64,000 bases of DNA, taken from NCBI RefSeq assembly GCF_004124315.2, contig NZ_CP096889.1, forward strand, positions 556,001-620,000. Reading direction: 5' to 3'. This stretch comes from Bacillus cabrialesii (GTDB taxonomy: Bacteria > Bacillota > Bacilli > Bacillales > Bacillaceae). The notes under the pieces were generated by a model. It was given only the letters and a program-made list of their open reading frames with translations, was not told the DNA's origin and searched no databases. A program made the position numbers and the translations under genes. Shown piece after piece: positions 16,497 through 25,783 of the stretch (position 1 is the stretch's first letter; every line of letters starts with the position of its first letter).

Positions 16497-16527
16497 ACCA
16501 AGGGTTGTAGACCCTTGGTGTTTTTTT
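16497..16527 (+). repeat. att-like scar 5 (terminator part only)
   Basis: ACCAAGGGTTGTAGACCCTTGGT plus T7 has the arms of the tRNA-Leu trailing terminator. No tRNA part remains. A GGGCACAAATTCACCAA motif just upstream recalls the GGCACCAA motifs near scars 1 and 2. Confidence 0.5.
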
Positions 16528-16655
16528 AGAATAATTCACCAAGCTTATCGATGTTTGCAGACAGCTCTTCAAACGGTGATTTCAAAAATTGCCGCGGATC
16601 GAGTTGGTGCATAAAGAGGAAGGAATTAGCCCCCGCCTTAAAGATCCTTCAATTT
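16526..16655 (-). pseudogene. 3' fragment of an unidentified gene
   Basis: On the minus strand, an open frame without a start reads FKAGANSFLFMHQLDPRQF, then KSPFEELSANIDKLGELF, and stops at 16526-16528 within the scar. Codon use looks genuine. I do not recognise the family. The gene was apparently cut off on its 5' side. Confidence 0.4.
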
Positions 16656-16676
16656 CTCTTACATCATCGTGAAATA

Positions 16677-17549
16677 TTACTTTTTTGAAATCGGTATCCA
16701 AATTTCACTTTTAAAAGATGGCGATGTTACATCTTTATGCTCGTTCCACAGGATTTCTGGGCCTTCTATTTGTTCATAATTTGATGATGGAAACCATTCG
16801 GAATAAATCCGTCCCCATACTTCTTGCAGTGCATCCGGAAATGGTCCGATTGCTTCGAATACAGCCCATGTTGAGGCAGGGACTTCAAGCTGTGATAGGT
16901 GATTTGGGCACTGTTTCGTTGTGGCTGCGCCAATATAGTGATCGAGCTCTCCGTTTTCCTCTGTACGGCCTTCAGAAAAGTTCGTGGATGCACTAATGAG
17001 TCCCAAAGGCGCTGCATTAGAAAGCTTTTTAAGTTGATTGATTGCTGCTTCATCTAAACTTTCCCACATCAATGCAATGTCAGGATTCACTCCTTTGAAC
17101 AAAATAGGAACTCTTTTTTTAATGCCAACGATGCGAAATGCCTCTTTTTCTTCAATGCGATAGTTCATTTCATTTCCTCCTTTGATTGATAACTGGAAGG
17201 TCATTCGCGGATAAGCTTTAAGTGAATGGCCATTATTTCTGGCTTCCGATGGTCTTATGCCATGCAAATTTTGAAATGCTCGTGCAAAAGAATCTGGTGA
17301 GTGATAACCGTATTTTATTGCCATATCAATCACCTTTACGCTGCTGTCTTTAAGTTCAAAAGCTGCAAGAGTAAGACGTCTGCGACGAATATATTCCGAT
17401 AGTGAAATACCTGCAAGGAAGGAAAACATCCTTTTAAAATGATATTCAGAGCAGAAAGCAAGCTTTGCTGCTTCTTTAAAATCAATATCGTTAGTGAGGT
17501 TTTCTTCAATATAATTTAGTGCTGTATTCATCCTTTTAAGCGAATCCAT
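16677..17549 (-). CDS. ydeE: AraC-type regulator with GyrI-like effector domain (YdeE)
   Basis: This 290-residue protein has an N-terminal AraC/XylS domain with two helix-turn-helix units (about residues 1-105; FKEAAKLAFCSEYHFKRMF and VIDMAIKYGYHSPDSFARAF). A GyrI/Rob-like effector domain follows at residues 128-290 (EEKEAFRIVGIKKRVPI). Such fusions act as transcription activators that bind amphipathic or aromatic ligands. SD AAAGGAGG precedes ATG 17549. It is divergent from the MocR gene ydeF. Confidence 0.88.
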   Translation of the reverse strand: MDSLKRMNTALNYIEENLTNDIDFKEAAKLAFCSEYHFKRMFSFLAGISLSEYIRRRRLTLAAFELKDSSVKVIDMAIKYGYHSPDSFARAFQNLHGIRPSEARNNGHSLKAYPRMTFQLSIKGGNEMNYRIEEKEAFRIVGIKKRVPILFKGVNPDIALMWESLDEAAINQLKKLSNAAPLGLISASTNFSEGRTEENGELDHYIGAATTKQCPNHLSQLEVPASTWAVFEAIGPFPDALQEVWGRIYSEWFPSSNYEQIEGPEILWNEHKDVTSPSFKSEIWIPISKK

Positions 17550-17785
17550 TTATTTGACCTCCTTTAACAAAAGAATAGCAGGAGCGAAATGTATCTACCC
17601 GACATTCCGTGCACAGTTTTGCAGGATAACTTATATGTAATAAATTATGTTATTCACCTGTATTTGTACAGATAGAGACCTAACAAGAGAAAAGGATTAT
17701 TGCTTGGATTGCATAAAATGAAAGAAGGGTTATCATTGTTTTATAAATAACACGTTCTTATAATTGAGTGAAAAAGGAGCGTCTC

Positions 17786-19174
17786 ATGCCGATTAATTCT
17801 TTTGAAAATTATCCGATGAGCTGGAAGCCATCAATTGATAAAACGGAAAAGCCTATCTATAAAGCACTTGCAGGGCAATTGGAACAGGATATTATAAACG
17901 GAGTTTTATTACCTGGAACAAAACTTCCTCCACAGCGAGAACTGGCCGATTATTTAGATTTAAATGTCAGTACCATTTCAAAAGCGTTTAAAGTGTGTGA
18001 GTTAAAGGGCTTGCTAAGTGCGTCGGTAGGGAGCGGCACATTTGTATCATACGATGCGTTATCGAATGCGTATTTACTTGAGGATACAAAGCCGAAGCAT
18101 TTAATTGAAATGGGTGCAACACTTCCTGATCATGCTTCTTATGAGCCGCTGTTACTCCAACTAAAAAACATGCTGCAGGATGAAGATTATGAAAAATGGT
18201 TTGGTTATGGCCGAACGGGCGAAAGCCTTTGGCAAAAGGATGCAGCTGTAAAACTAATCCGAAGAGGCGGGTTTGAAACAGGCGTTGATCACATTTTGTT
18301 TGCAAATGGGGGACAAAATGCGATCGCTGCTGCATTGGCGAGTCTTTGTAAGCCTGGAGACCGTATTGGTGTTGACCATCATACGTACCCTGGATTAAAA
18401 ACTGTGGCATCAATGCTTAGTGTGCAAATCGTGCCGATAAAATCAGTAAATAATGAAATGAGTCCGCAGTCACTTGAATACGCGTGTAAAAATGAAAATA
18501 TTAAGGGCGTTTATTTGATCCCGGATTATCATAATCCGACAGCTTCCTTTATGTCCGTTGAGAATCGAAGAATGATTGCAGAATTAGCAAAGAAATATCA
18601 TCTGTTTGTTATTGAAGATGCATCGTACCATCTTCTCAACAAAAACCCGCTTCCAGCACTTGCATCATTCGCGCCGGAACAGGTTATCCATATTGCAAGT
18701 TTATCAAAATCGTTAGCACCTGGTCTGCGGCTAGCCTATGTAGCAGCGCCGAGTCAATTTAAGGAGCCGATTTCAAAGGCGCTTTATAATTTAAATATAA
18801 CCGTTTCCCCGTTATTAGCTGAACTTACTGCCCGCACGATTGTGTCAAATCAATTTGAAGTCTTAATTGAGAGCCATCGTGAACAAACCATTCGCAGAAA
18901 TCAGATCGTAAACCGGTATTTTGCTGACTATACATGTTTAGGTGTTGAAACAGGCATCTTTCGCTGGTTGTTGTTGCCGGGGAAAATGACTGGAGCTGAA
19001 TTTGAAGAATTAGCTGCACAACATGGGGTGCAAGTGTATGCGGCTGAACGCTTTGTAGTCGGAAATAGTTGTCCGGAAAGGGCTGTAAGGGTTTCTGTCT
19101 GTGCACCCAAAACACTCGAAGAGCTTGAGCAAGGATTAATGATCCTTAAACGTTTGTTAAACGGTCTTACCTAA
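17786..19174 (+). CDS. ydeF: MocR-type regulator YdeF
   Basis: This 462-residue GntR-HTH/aminotransferase fusion has its HTH around LPPQRELADYLDLNVSTI and an aminotransferase fold from about residue 105. ASLSKSLAPGLRLAYV holds the PLP lysine near residue 307. I choose ATG 17786 because AAAGGAG sits 8 bases ahead; GTG 17768 would overlap the SD. It is the paralog of the regulator at 7666-9054. The MFS transporter gene ydeG follows by 97 bp and is the probable target, as with other MocR-transporter pairs in the window. Confidence 0.88.
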   Translation: MPINSFENYPMSWKPSIDKTEKPIYKALAGQLEQDIINGVLLPGTKLPPQRELADYLDLNVSTISKAFKVCELKGLLSASVGSGTFVSYDALSNAYLLEDTKPKHLIEMGATLPDHASYEPLLLQLKNMLQDEDYEKWFGYGRTGESLWQKDAAVKLIRRGGFETGVDHILFANGGQNAIAAALASLCKPGDRIGVDHHTYPGLKTVASMLSVQIVPIKSVNNEMSPQSLEYACKNENIKGVYLIPDYHNPTASFMSVENRRMIAELAKKYHLFVIEDASYHLLNKNPLPALASFAPEQVIHIASLSKSLAPGLRLAYVAAPSQFKEPISKALYNLNITVSPLLAELTARTIVSNQFEVLIESHREQTIRRNQIVNRYFADYTCLGVETGIFRWLLLPGKMTGAEFEELAAQHGVQVYAAERFVVGNSCPERAVRVSVCAPKTLEELEQGLMILKRLLNGLT

Positions 19175-19182
19175 TATTGTTC

Positions 19183-19214
19183 GCCATACAATTATAATAT
19201 TGTATGGCTTTTTT
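19183..19214 (+). terminator. ydeF terminator
   Basis: The perfect 10-bp stem GCCATACAAT / ATTGTATGGC has a 6-base loop and is followed by TTTTTT. The CCATACAAT arm also resembles the repeats in front of the paralogous azlCD regulator, so an operator role is possible too. Confidence 0.75.
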
Positions 19215-19271
19215 GTGCGTGTTATGATGATCCACATCTAGAGTGAGGCTCTTAGAAAGGCAGGTCAGACT

Positions 19272-20573
19272 ATGTTACACAAGGAAAGTGAAAAAGCATT
19301 AGGGGTTCAAACAAATTCGTTACAACACTACATCAATTCTCCAGAAAAACAAAAAGCGTTATACAAGCGTACATTGTTTGTTGTCAGTATTTCACAAATT
19401 TTTGGCGGTGCAGGGCTGGCCGCAGGGGTTACAGTCGGCGCGCTTATCGCACAGGAAATGCTTGGGACGGACGCGTTTGCTGGTCTGCCTTCTGCTTTGT
19501 TTACTTTAGGTTCAGCTGGGGCTGCATTAGTTGTCGGGAGACTTTCACAGCGTTTTAGCCGGCGAACAGGTCTGTCAGCTGGTTTTATCATTGGCGGCCT
19601 TGGAGCAATAGGAGTCATCATTGCGGCAATCATAAATAGTGTTATCCTGTTATTCGCTTCATTGCTTATTTATGGTGCTGGATCAGCGACAAATTTACAA
19701 GCTCGCTATGCAGGCACGGACTTGGCAAATCGTAAACAGCGGGCGACTGCTGTTAGTATTACGATGGTTTTTACAACATTTGGTGCAGTTGCCGGTCCAA
19801 GTTTAGTGAATGTGATGGGGAATTTCGCTCTTTCGATTGGTGTTCCATCACTGGCAGGCCCTTTCATTTTAGCCGCGGCAGCATATATCTTGGCAGGTGC
19901 GGTCCTCTTCATTATGCTTCGTCCGGACCCATTAGTGATAGCAAGAACAATCGAATCGATCAACCAAGAACCTAGTGATAAAGGACATTTGGCTACAAAA
20001 GAGCAAGCAGAAAACAAAAGAGGCATCATCGTTGGCGCAACGATGATGGTTCTTACTCAAATCGTAATGGTGGCTATTATGACAATGACACCAGTTCATA
20101 TGAGACATCATGGACATGGCTTGGGGGCAGTCGGTCTTGTCATTGGTTTTCATATAGGTGCCATGTATCTTCCTTCACTGGTTACAGGTGTCCTTGTTGA
20201 TAAGCTGGGACGTACCGCGATGGCGATTGCTTCTGGAACGGCGCTGCTTTTGGCGGGCTTAATAGCAGCATTTGCACCAGGGGATTCTATGGTCCTTCTC
20301 GTCATCGCTCTTTCTTTACTTGGATTAGGATGGAATTTTGGATTGATAAGCGGGACGGCACTTATTGTTGATTCAACTGGAACTTCCACACGGGCAAAAA
20401 CCCAAGGTACAGTGGATGTTTTGATTGCGTTGTCAGGAGCTGCTGGCGGAGCATTGTCTGGAATGATCGTGGCAGGTTCAAGTTTCCTAACATTATCGTT
20501 TGCTGGAGGGATCTTATCGTTATTACTTATTCCAGTGGTGGTTTGGTCTCGTGGAGGTAAAAGGTCAGCCTGA
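19272..20573 (+). CDS. ydeG: MFS transporter YdeG
   Basis: This 433-residue protein has 12 predicted membrane segments in two halves joined by a loop rich in charged residues (about 230-255). The motif GRLSQRFSRRTGL follows segment 2. It is an efflux-type major facilitator whose substrate is not known. SD AGAAAGG lies upstream of ATG 19272. The MocR gene ydeF precedes it in the same direction, with a terminator between, so it has its own promoter. Scar 6 follows and supplies its terminator. Confidence 0.85.
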   Translation: MLHKESEKALGVQTNSLQHYINSPEKQKALYKRTLFVVSISQIFGGAGLAAGVTVGALIAQEMLGTDAFAGLPSALFTLGSAGAALVVGRLSQRFSRRTGLSAGFIIGGLGAIGVIIAAIINSVILLFASLLIYGAGSATNLQARYAGTDLANRKQRATAVSITMVFTTFGAVAGPSLVNVMGNFALSIGVPSLAGPFILAAAAYILAGAVLFIMLRPDPLVIARTIESINQEPSDKGHLATKEQAENKRGIIVGATMMVLTQIVMVAIMTMTPVHMRHHGHGLGAVGLVIGFHIGAMYLPSLVTGVLVDKLGRTAMAIASGTALLLAGLIAAFAPGDSMVLLVIALSLLGLGWNFGLISGTALIVDSTGTSTRAKTQGTVDVLIALSGAAGGALSGMIVAGSSFLTLSFAGGILSLLLIPVVVWSRGGKRSA

Positions 20574-20598
20574 TGGGTCAATACCCGTTATCCCAATA

Positions 20599-20635
20599 AT
20601 ACCAAGGGTTTAACTGCCTTTGGTATTATTTTTTT
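20599..20635 (+). repeat. att-like scar 6 (terminator part)
   Basis: ATACCAAGGG, a loop, CCTTTGGTATTA and T7 closely match the terminator of scar 4, including the extra TTA after the stem. It serves as the ydeG terminator. Confidence 0.6.
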
Positions 20636-20937
20636 ATGGCAGTTTTCTTCCTGCTTATGTTTTTGCCCATTGATCCAGCATAAGGTTTGAATTGTCTAAT
20701 TTCCATTAATTTGTTATGTTGTTACATAAAGATTGGTATAAAAATTTCCTGAAAAGGAGTGAAGCTGTCAGAAAGCAAGCGTTTGATATTGCTTGGATCA
20801 TGAGAGTGAGAATAGAAGAATCAATGAAAAATAGAGTTGCATTCATATTTTTTATTACATAACATAAATTGGATATGGAATTGAAAAAAGTCAGGATACC
20901 CGATGTTAGGTAAAATGATAAAAAAGGAGTCATACCG
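20636..20937 (+). other. Stretch before ydeH with a coding remnant
   Basis: A 34-codon open fragment near 20760-20862 (EAVRKQAFDIAWIMRVRIEESM...) ends at TAA without a start. It may be the tail of a lost gene. The ydeH ribosome site AAAAAGGAG is at 20922-20930. Nothing else is supported. Confidence 0.3.
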
Positions 20938-21315
20938 TTGTTAAAAAGGTTTTGTCTTGTTTTTCTTACGCTAATGATGTCTATCGTCGTTGTGCTGGTA
21001 GCTGCTAAAGATTCCCCTGGAGATAACGTCATTTCATTTGATCAGCCTATTATCTTAATGATATCAATTGGGATCATTGTATTTTTATTCATCCCTCCAT
21101 TAGCCATGTCCTTTTTCGGTAACTGGGTTGTCAGAATCATATCCGGAGTATATCAATGTTTTATCGTTTTAACTTTTCTGGGGCTCATTCCAATTGGATT
21201 TCTTATTCCCGATGGCTTTTTGACCATTCTTGTTTCTATTGCAGGAACTTTAGTCAGCATAGCTAGTGTTGTAGTAACCTTATTCATTGATAGGAATAAA
21301 GAAGTTACATCATAA
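20938..21315 (+). CDS. ydeH: Small membrane protein YdeH
   Basis: This 125-residue protein has four hydrophobic segments (about residues 3-22, 38-60, 64-88 and 92-118) and a charged end DRNKEV. The start is TTG 20938, with AAAAAGGAG about 8 bases upstream. It has no catalytic motif and the function is unknown. Position after ydeG suits ydeH of strain 168, although that protein is somewhat longer in my memory. Confidence 0.65.
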   Translation: MLKRFCLVFLTLMMSIVVVLVAAKDSPGDNVISFDQPIILMISIGIIVFLFIPPLAMSFFGNWVVRIISGVYQCFIVLTFLGLIPIGFLIPDGFLTILVSIAGTLVSIASVVVTLFIDRNKEVTS

Positions 21316-21328
21316 CCGCCAAACAAGG

Positions 21329-21598
21329 TTAGAAGGCTTTATCCTTAATTTTGGGGGAAGAAGCTTTCTTTTTTTGTAGGCTTATATATTGCGGATGACT
21401 ATAACCCTTGGTGACTGATGCTTTGCTTTTAGGATCGGAAAGCAAAGTTACAGGGCGCATCTTAACATTCAAATTGTTCATTTTCCTCAAAAGTAAATCC
21501 CCTAAAACTTTCAGCAGTTTTTTGCCCGTAAATCTCTCTGTCGTTTGTATAAAAGCATGTCCAAGCCTTACTTTTATGATTGCATAATCTTCACCTTA
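21329..21598 (-). pseudogene. Unidentified open frame without a start
   Basis: The minus strand is open for about 88 codons, from an internal stop near 21598 to TAA at 21329. It carries protein-like stretches such as RLGHAFIQTTERFTGKKLL and VTLLSDPKSKASVTKGYS. There is no plausible start or ribosome site, and an upstream frame ends in a stop (KIMQS). I do not recognise the family. Probably the 3' remains of a gene. Confidence 0.35.
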
Positions 21599-21697
21599 CG
21601 CTTAATCTATTGAATAAATAATAAAGTTTTAGCCTATCATTTGATGATAGGGGATATAACAAATATCGTTGCTAAATAAAATGACAGGGGGTTCCCC

Positions 21698-22285
21698 ATG
21701 ACAAATAGCAAAACGAATCCTAAGGTTGATGACTTTTTAAGTAAAGCTACAAAGTGGAAGGACGAATATGAGAAGTTGAGAGCTATCGTTCTTGACTGTG
21801 GGCTGACCGAAGAATGTAAATGGATGCATCCTTGTTACACGTTTAATAATAAAAACATCGTTTTAATTCATGGATTTAAAGAGTATTGCGCACTTCTGTT
21901 TCACAAAGGTGCCTTGTTGCAGGATTCCCGTGGGATTCTCATCCAACAAACGGAGAATGTACAGGCGGCGCGCCAGATCCGTTTTACCAATGTTCAGGAA
22001 ATCGTGGAGATGGAAACGATTTTAAAAGCCTATATTCATGAAGCCATTGAAGTTGAAAAGGCCGGCTTGCAAGTGAAAAAGAACACTGAATTTACCATTC
22101 CTGAAGAGCTTCAAAATAAATTCGATGAAATCCCCGCCTTGAAAACTGCTTTTGAAGCATTGACCCCGGGGCGTCAAAGAGCATACATTTTTTATTTTTC
22201 TCAAGCTAAACAATCCAAAACCCGAGAATCAAGAGTTGAAAAATGTGTGCAGAAGATTCTCGATGGAAAGGGATTGAAGGATTAG
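21698..22285 (+). CDS. ydeI: YdeI (DUF1801/OmpD-associated family)
   Basis: This 195-residue soluble protein has a DUF1801-like N-terminal part (LRAIVLDCGLTEECKWMHPCYTF, ALLFHKGALLQD). Its C-terminal YdeI/OmpD-associated motif is LTPGRQRAYIFYFSQAKQSKTRESRVEK. DUF1801 domains resemble iron-chaperone frataxin folds. The function is unknown. SD AGGGGG precedes ATG 21698. It lies in its usual place between ydeH and ydeJ. Confidence 0.85.
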   Translation: MTNSKTNPKVDDFLSKATKWKDEYEKLRAIVLDCGLTEECKWMHPCYTFNNKNIVLIHGFKEYCALLFHKGALLQDSRGILIQQTENVQAARQIRFTNVQEIVEMETILKAYIHEAIEVEKAGLQVKKNTEFTIPEELQNKFDEIPALKTAFEALTPGRQRAYIFYFSQAKQSKTRESRVEKCVQKILDGKGLKD

Positions 22286-22315
22286 TATTTTCGGTGAGAA
22301 GATCATATGCAGAAG

Positions 22316-22348
22316 AAAAACAAGCATCATGTGACATGCTTGTTTTTC
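22316..22348. terminator. Bidirectional terminator
   Basis: The stem AAAACAAGCAT / ATGCTTGTTTT has an 8-base loop with A and T runs on both sides. It serves ydeI and the convergent small membrane gene. Confidence 0.8.
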
Positions 22349-22364
22349 TTAAGACATCATTCAC

Positions 22365-22571
22365 TTACTGCTTGAGATTTCTGTTTTGATTAATATTGTA
22401 TGCCACTAGACATACGGCGCTATAAAATACCAGTGCAACGCCTAATAATAATACGATCCAATGAAAAGTAACTGATAATGTAATAGTATGGCTAATCATA
22501 TTTAGAATGCCTCCAACTGAAAGGAGAGCCAATAGAACAGGCAGATTTTTTACCAAGTGATCACACTCCAA
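22365..22571 (-). CDS. Small membrane protein, unknown
   Basis: This 68-residue product has two hydrophobic segments (about residues 8-30 and 36-57) and a polar end NINQNRNLKQ. It is convergent with ydeI across a shared terminator. I do not recognise it. ATG 22571 has only a weak ribosome site, and the codon pattern is plausible but not decisive. Confidence 0.5.
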   Translation of the reverse strand: MECDHLVKNLPVLLALLSVGGILNMISHTITLSVTFHWIVLLLGVALVFYSAVCLVAYNINQNRNLKQ

Positions 22572-22763
22572 ACTTTGTTCAATATTAATAGATCATGCTT
22601 TTTTCTTCACTATCCATAATTTTAAGGCTTTGTTAAATGTCACTGTTGATTTCCTTGTTAAACTAACGGGCAGGATAGTGTAAGTACACTTCTTCACAAT
22701 GTAGTGAATTTATAATACATTTGTATAAATTATATAAATGTAGAAGTTAAAAGGAGTAATTAT

Positions 22764-22937
22764 ATGAATTTTAATAAATTAATACCAGAATTATCAGTTT
22801 TGGTAGCTGTTTTCTGTTCTAATAGTCGTGCCAGCAATCCTGTAGTAAAAAGTAAAGAAGTTCTACTTATGTTACAACAGGGCAGCATCCCTATAATAAA
22901 TGGATTAGCGTCAGGAAAATGCGGATTTACAACGTAA
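22764..22937 (+). pseudogene. Short gene or remnant starting MNFNKLIPELSV
   Basis: This 57-codon frame has a good ribosome site (AAAGGAG) before ATG 22764. The first dozen residues look like the start of a glyoxalase/VOC protein, but the rest (VAVFCSNSRASNP, GSIPIINGLASGKCGFTT) does not. A second open piece, 22938-23029 (VYSKDATPVFNYIKEALMVL to TAA), follows in another frame. Probably a collapsed gene. Confidence 0.35.
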
Positions 22938-23093
22938 GTATATTCCAAGGACGCTACCCCCGTTTTTAACTACATTAAGGAAGCTTTAATGGTCTTAAAG
23001 AATAAACCGAGACAATCTTCTTCGAATTAAAATGGCCTCATCCCAGTGCAACAAAAAACACTCTTACATATAAGGTGTTAAAAGTTGTATTCC

Positions 23094-23453
23094 TTAATAT
23101 GAAACTTTTTCTGGCGGTACGATTTCGAATTCACCTTCTGCATACTCTTGCTCCGCATAATGGCCTCCCCATTGACAGAGCTCCTGCAAGATAGGTTTAA
23201 GAGATTCTCCAAGTTCAGTGGGTGAATATTCAACCTTCGGTGGTACTTGATTATACATCTTTCTGCTCACAAGTCCACTGGCTTCAAGCTCTCTAAGTGT
23301 TTGAATCAGCATTTTCTGAGTTATATTTGGAATAATGCGCTTTAATTCACTCGTTCTCTTTGGTCCATTCATTAAAAAGTATAATACAAGGCCTTTCCAT
23401 TTTCCACCAATAACTTCCTTTGTCACTTCAAACCCACAGCTGAATTTTTTCAT
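23094..23453 (-). CDS. HxlR-family regulator
   Basis: This 119-residue winged-helix protein begins MKKFSCGFEVTKEVIGGKWK with the family core ELKRIIPNITQKMLIQTLRELEASGL. HxlR/YodB proteins often sense electrophiles or diamide through an N-terminal cysteine; here Cys6 is in the expected place. It is divergent from the SDR gene. I start at ATG 23453, in line with the family; ATG 23474 is possible. Confidence 0.85.
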   Translation of the reverse strand: MKKFSCGFEVTKEVIGGKWKGLVLYFLMNGPKRTSELKRIIPNITQKMLIQTLRELEASGLVSRKMYNQVPPKVEYSPTELGESLKPILQELCQWGGHYAEQEYAEGEFEIVPPEKVSY

Positions 23454-23567
23454 GTCTAAAGCTCTCCATTCCACATTTATTACTTTTTAGTTACTATATC
23501 ACAAAAAAGTGGGTACTTCCGATAATGTGCTTACTGAAGGATACTATATCTTGTAAGTTGTTCTTCA

Positions 23568-23583
23568 AGTACTTAAAGGTACT
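23568..23583. promoter_or_regulatory. Candidate HxlR operator
   Basis: AGTAC and GTACT are inverted around TTAAAG in the divergent gap, 39 bases before the SDR start. HxlR/YodB-type regulators bind TACT-containing inverted repeats, so this is a reasonable operator for the SDR promoter. Confidence 0.5.
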
Positions 23584-23621
23584 AGACATAAAATAATATT
23601 AATTCTAAAGGAGTGTTAAGT

Positions 23622-24368
23622 ATGGGTAAATTTGAAGGTAAAATAGCGCTTGTAACGGGCGGAACAAGTGGGATTGGTCTTGCTACAGCACAAAAATTTG
23701 TAGACGAAGGTGCATATGTTTATATCACGGGACGTAGACAAAACGAACTTGATAAAGCTGTTAACCAAATTGGCAAGAACGTAACCGGTGTTCAAGGTGA
23801 TATTTCTAAGCTTGAAGACTTAGACAAACTATATGACATGATAAAGCAGGAAAAAGGTAAGTTGAACATCCTTTTTGCTAATGCAGGCATCGGCAGCTTC
23901 CTTCCATTAGGTGAAATTACTGAAGAGCAGGTTGATAGAACGTTCGACATTAACGTTAAAGGAACCATCTTTACTGTTCAAAAAGCGTTATCACTATTCC
24001 CGGACAAAGTAGGTTCTATTATTGTAACGGGCTCTACTGCTGGATCAATTGGCAACCCAGCGTTTAGTGTATATGGAGCATCTAAAGCAGCATTAAGAGC
24101 ACTAGTTCGCAACTGGATTCTTGACCTAAAAGGTACTGAAATCCGTGTAAATGTGGTTAGTCCAGGAGTTATTCTTACACCTGCATACGATGAGCTTTTT
24201 GGTGATGCACTTGAAGGAGCAATGGAAAATACCGGAAATACTGTTCCAGCTGGAAAAGTTGGGACACCTGAAGAAGTAGCAAACGCTGTATCTTTCCTTG
24301 CTTCAGACGAAAGCAGTTACTTGACGGGTGTTGAATTGTTCGTAGATGGCGGGCTAGCACAGGTTTAA
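23622..24368 (+). CDS. Short-chain dehydrogenase/reductase
   Basis: This 248-residue classical SDR has TGGTSGIGLA (cofactor motif, residues 11-20), NAGIG near residue 87, a catalytic Ser in GSTAGS, the YGASK active-site Tyr-Lys, and SPGVILTP. ITGRRQNEL after strand 2 suggests NADP. The substrate is unknown. SD AAAGGAG precedes ATG 23622 by 8 bases. The divergent HxlR gene suggests induction by a reactive carbonyl or quinone. Confidence 0.9.
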   Translation: MGKFEGKIALVTGGTSGIGLATAQKFVDEGAYVYITGRRQNELDKAVNQIGKNVTGVQGDISKLEDLDKLYDMIKQEKGKLNILFANAGIGSFLPLGEITEEQVDRTFDINVKGTIFTVQKALSLFPDKVGSIIVTGSTAGSIGNPAFSVYGASKAALRALVRNWILDLKGTEIRVNVVSPGVILTPAYDELFGDALEGAMENTGNTVPAGKVGTPEEVANAVSFLASDESSYLTGVELFVDGGLAQV

Positions 24369-24437
24369 TTTAACTGCGCAGAGATTACAAATGGTCCCGA
24401 AAAAAAGTTAATGGGGCTTTACTTGAAGAAGTCAAAT

Positions 24438-24480
24438 AAAAAAGTCGTTTTCCTTAAAGGACAGGGAATTCGACTTTTTT
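24438..24480 (+). terminator. SDR gene terminator
   Basis: AAAAAAGTCG and CGACTTTTTT pair around a 23-base loop that can fold further. It lies 70 bp behind the stop. From 24481 to 24709 there is only a further hairpin AGGACC / GGGTCT with T run near 24615-24640 and no gene. Confidence 0.65.
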
Positions 24481-24709
24481 ATGTTTGAATTTGCTTAACG
24501 TTGTAAATCCGTATTTTCCTGACGCTACTCCTAAATGACCTGTAAAAAGGATAACTTTGTGAAGAAATGTACTTAAGCTATCGGGGGCGTTAGTAAAAGA
24601 ATAAATGACTAAAAGGACCTTAAGGGTCTTTTTCTTTTGCCCAAAAATCAACACTAACGTTTAACAGATCCTATTTTAAAAGGGAAATCGGTAAAAAAAA
24701 GTACGGTGA

Positions 24710-25402
24710 CTAATGAATAACCATAATGTCAATGAGCTGCTTGATTTTTTCATTGTCCCCTGTATCAACATACACTTTTTTTGTATTTTTAATGATATTC
24801 TCAGTCGTTTCCCGCATGACGCCCTGATCTAAATGATCTGCGGAATCCCAGCGTAAAGGAACATTGTATACATTGATCGTGCCATCTCCATTGCCGCTGT
24901 AGGTTACTGATCCATCCACTAACCGAGAGCCTGCCAACTGGATCACATCTTCTGGATAGCTGGCACTTGTGTCATCATTGGGATTGACCGGTTCGCCGGC
25001 TGAAATGTGCCGTACATTCAATTCGTCTAATTCTTGGTTTGGCCCGAGTTGCAGCCAAACACGGGCATATTCGATTTTCTCAGAAGAATATGCAGCCAAT
25101 CCATTGTCTTCTTTGCCTTTCTCTGAGGATGCTTCACTTGATTCATCCGTTTTGGATTCTTTTGATGAATGTTCAGTTGAAGCCTTTGTTGCGGATTGTT
25201 CTGATTCTGTTGTTGACTCCGGTTCATCTTTGCCTGTTTTGGTGCTATCTTCAGTCTCATGGTCATTTTGGTCAGATTGTGCAGCGGCATGATTTGAAGA
25301 TTGTTTTGATTCTTCGTTTTTGCTGCCCGTACATCCAGCAAGCAATAAGGCGAGCAGAAGCAGGGCAACATGACTGTAAAATATTTTGCTACGTTTCTTC
25401 AT
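24710..25402 (-). CDS. ydeJ: Lipoprotein YdeJ
   Basis: This 230-residue protein has a lipoprotein signal peptide: KKR start, hydrophobic residues 12-20 and lipobox LAGC with Cys24. A disordered linker rich in Ser, Glu, Lys and Thr spans about residues 26-100. A folded C-terminal domain runs about 105-230 (YARVWLQLGPNQELDELNV, VPLRWDSADHL). It should be anchored on the outer face of the membrane. The function is unknown. The minus-strand orientation and place agree with ydeJ of B. subtilis. Confidence 0.85.
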   Translation of the reverse strand: MKKRSKIFYSHVALLLLALLLAGCTGSKNEESKQSSNHAAAQSDQNDHETEDSTKTGKDEPESTTESEQSATKASTEHSSKESKTDESSEASSEKGKEDNGLAAYSSEKIEYARVWLQLGPNQELDELNVRHISAGEPVNPNDDTSASYPEDVIQLAGSRLVDGSVTYSGNGDGTINVYNVPLRWDSADHLDQGVMRETTENIIKNTKKVYVDTGDNEKIKQLIDIMVIH

Positions 25403-25722
25403 TCTTTCATTCCTCTCTATTTACTATGTTTCAGCTGCATATATAAGTTTATCCATCTAAATATTACCATGTAATAGGCAGGATTGTTTTGAAATTTGTT
25501 TAAAAGAGGAAACGATTTTTAGGTCAATCCCAGGGGCGGTTAAAACTTTTTAACTGTCGTTATTACGAATATCCCTTTATTGTAATCAACTTTAGCAAAT
25601 CTTTTATTGTATCATTTGTTTTGATTTCTGTTGTAACCGTTAAAATGTGGAACAGTCTTAAGCAAAAGCGTGTAGGTTGATAGTAAATAAATGAGCACAA
25701 AAGAGATAGGATATATGAAAGA
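25403..25722. other. Gene-free stretch upstream of ydeJ
   Basis: The stretch holds the ydeJ ribosome site (GAGAGGAATG region) and presumably its promoter. Otherwise I see no gene and no strong repeat. Confidence 0.4.
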
Positions 25723-25752
25723 AGATACCATGAAAAACTGGTATCTTTTTTA
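25723..25752 (+). terminator. Orphan terminator, possible scar
   Basis: GATACCA / TGGTATC around AGTTTTTCA-like loop bases is followed by T6. No plus-strand gene precedes it. The arms equal those of scar 1, so this may be a further relic, but no tRNA part is present. Confidence 0.45.
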
Positions 25753-25783
25753 TGTCAGCAATGACACTAACTTCATACTATAT

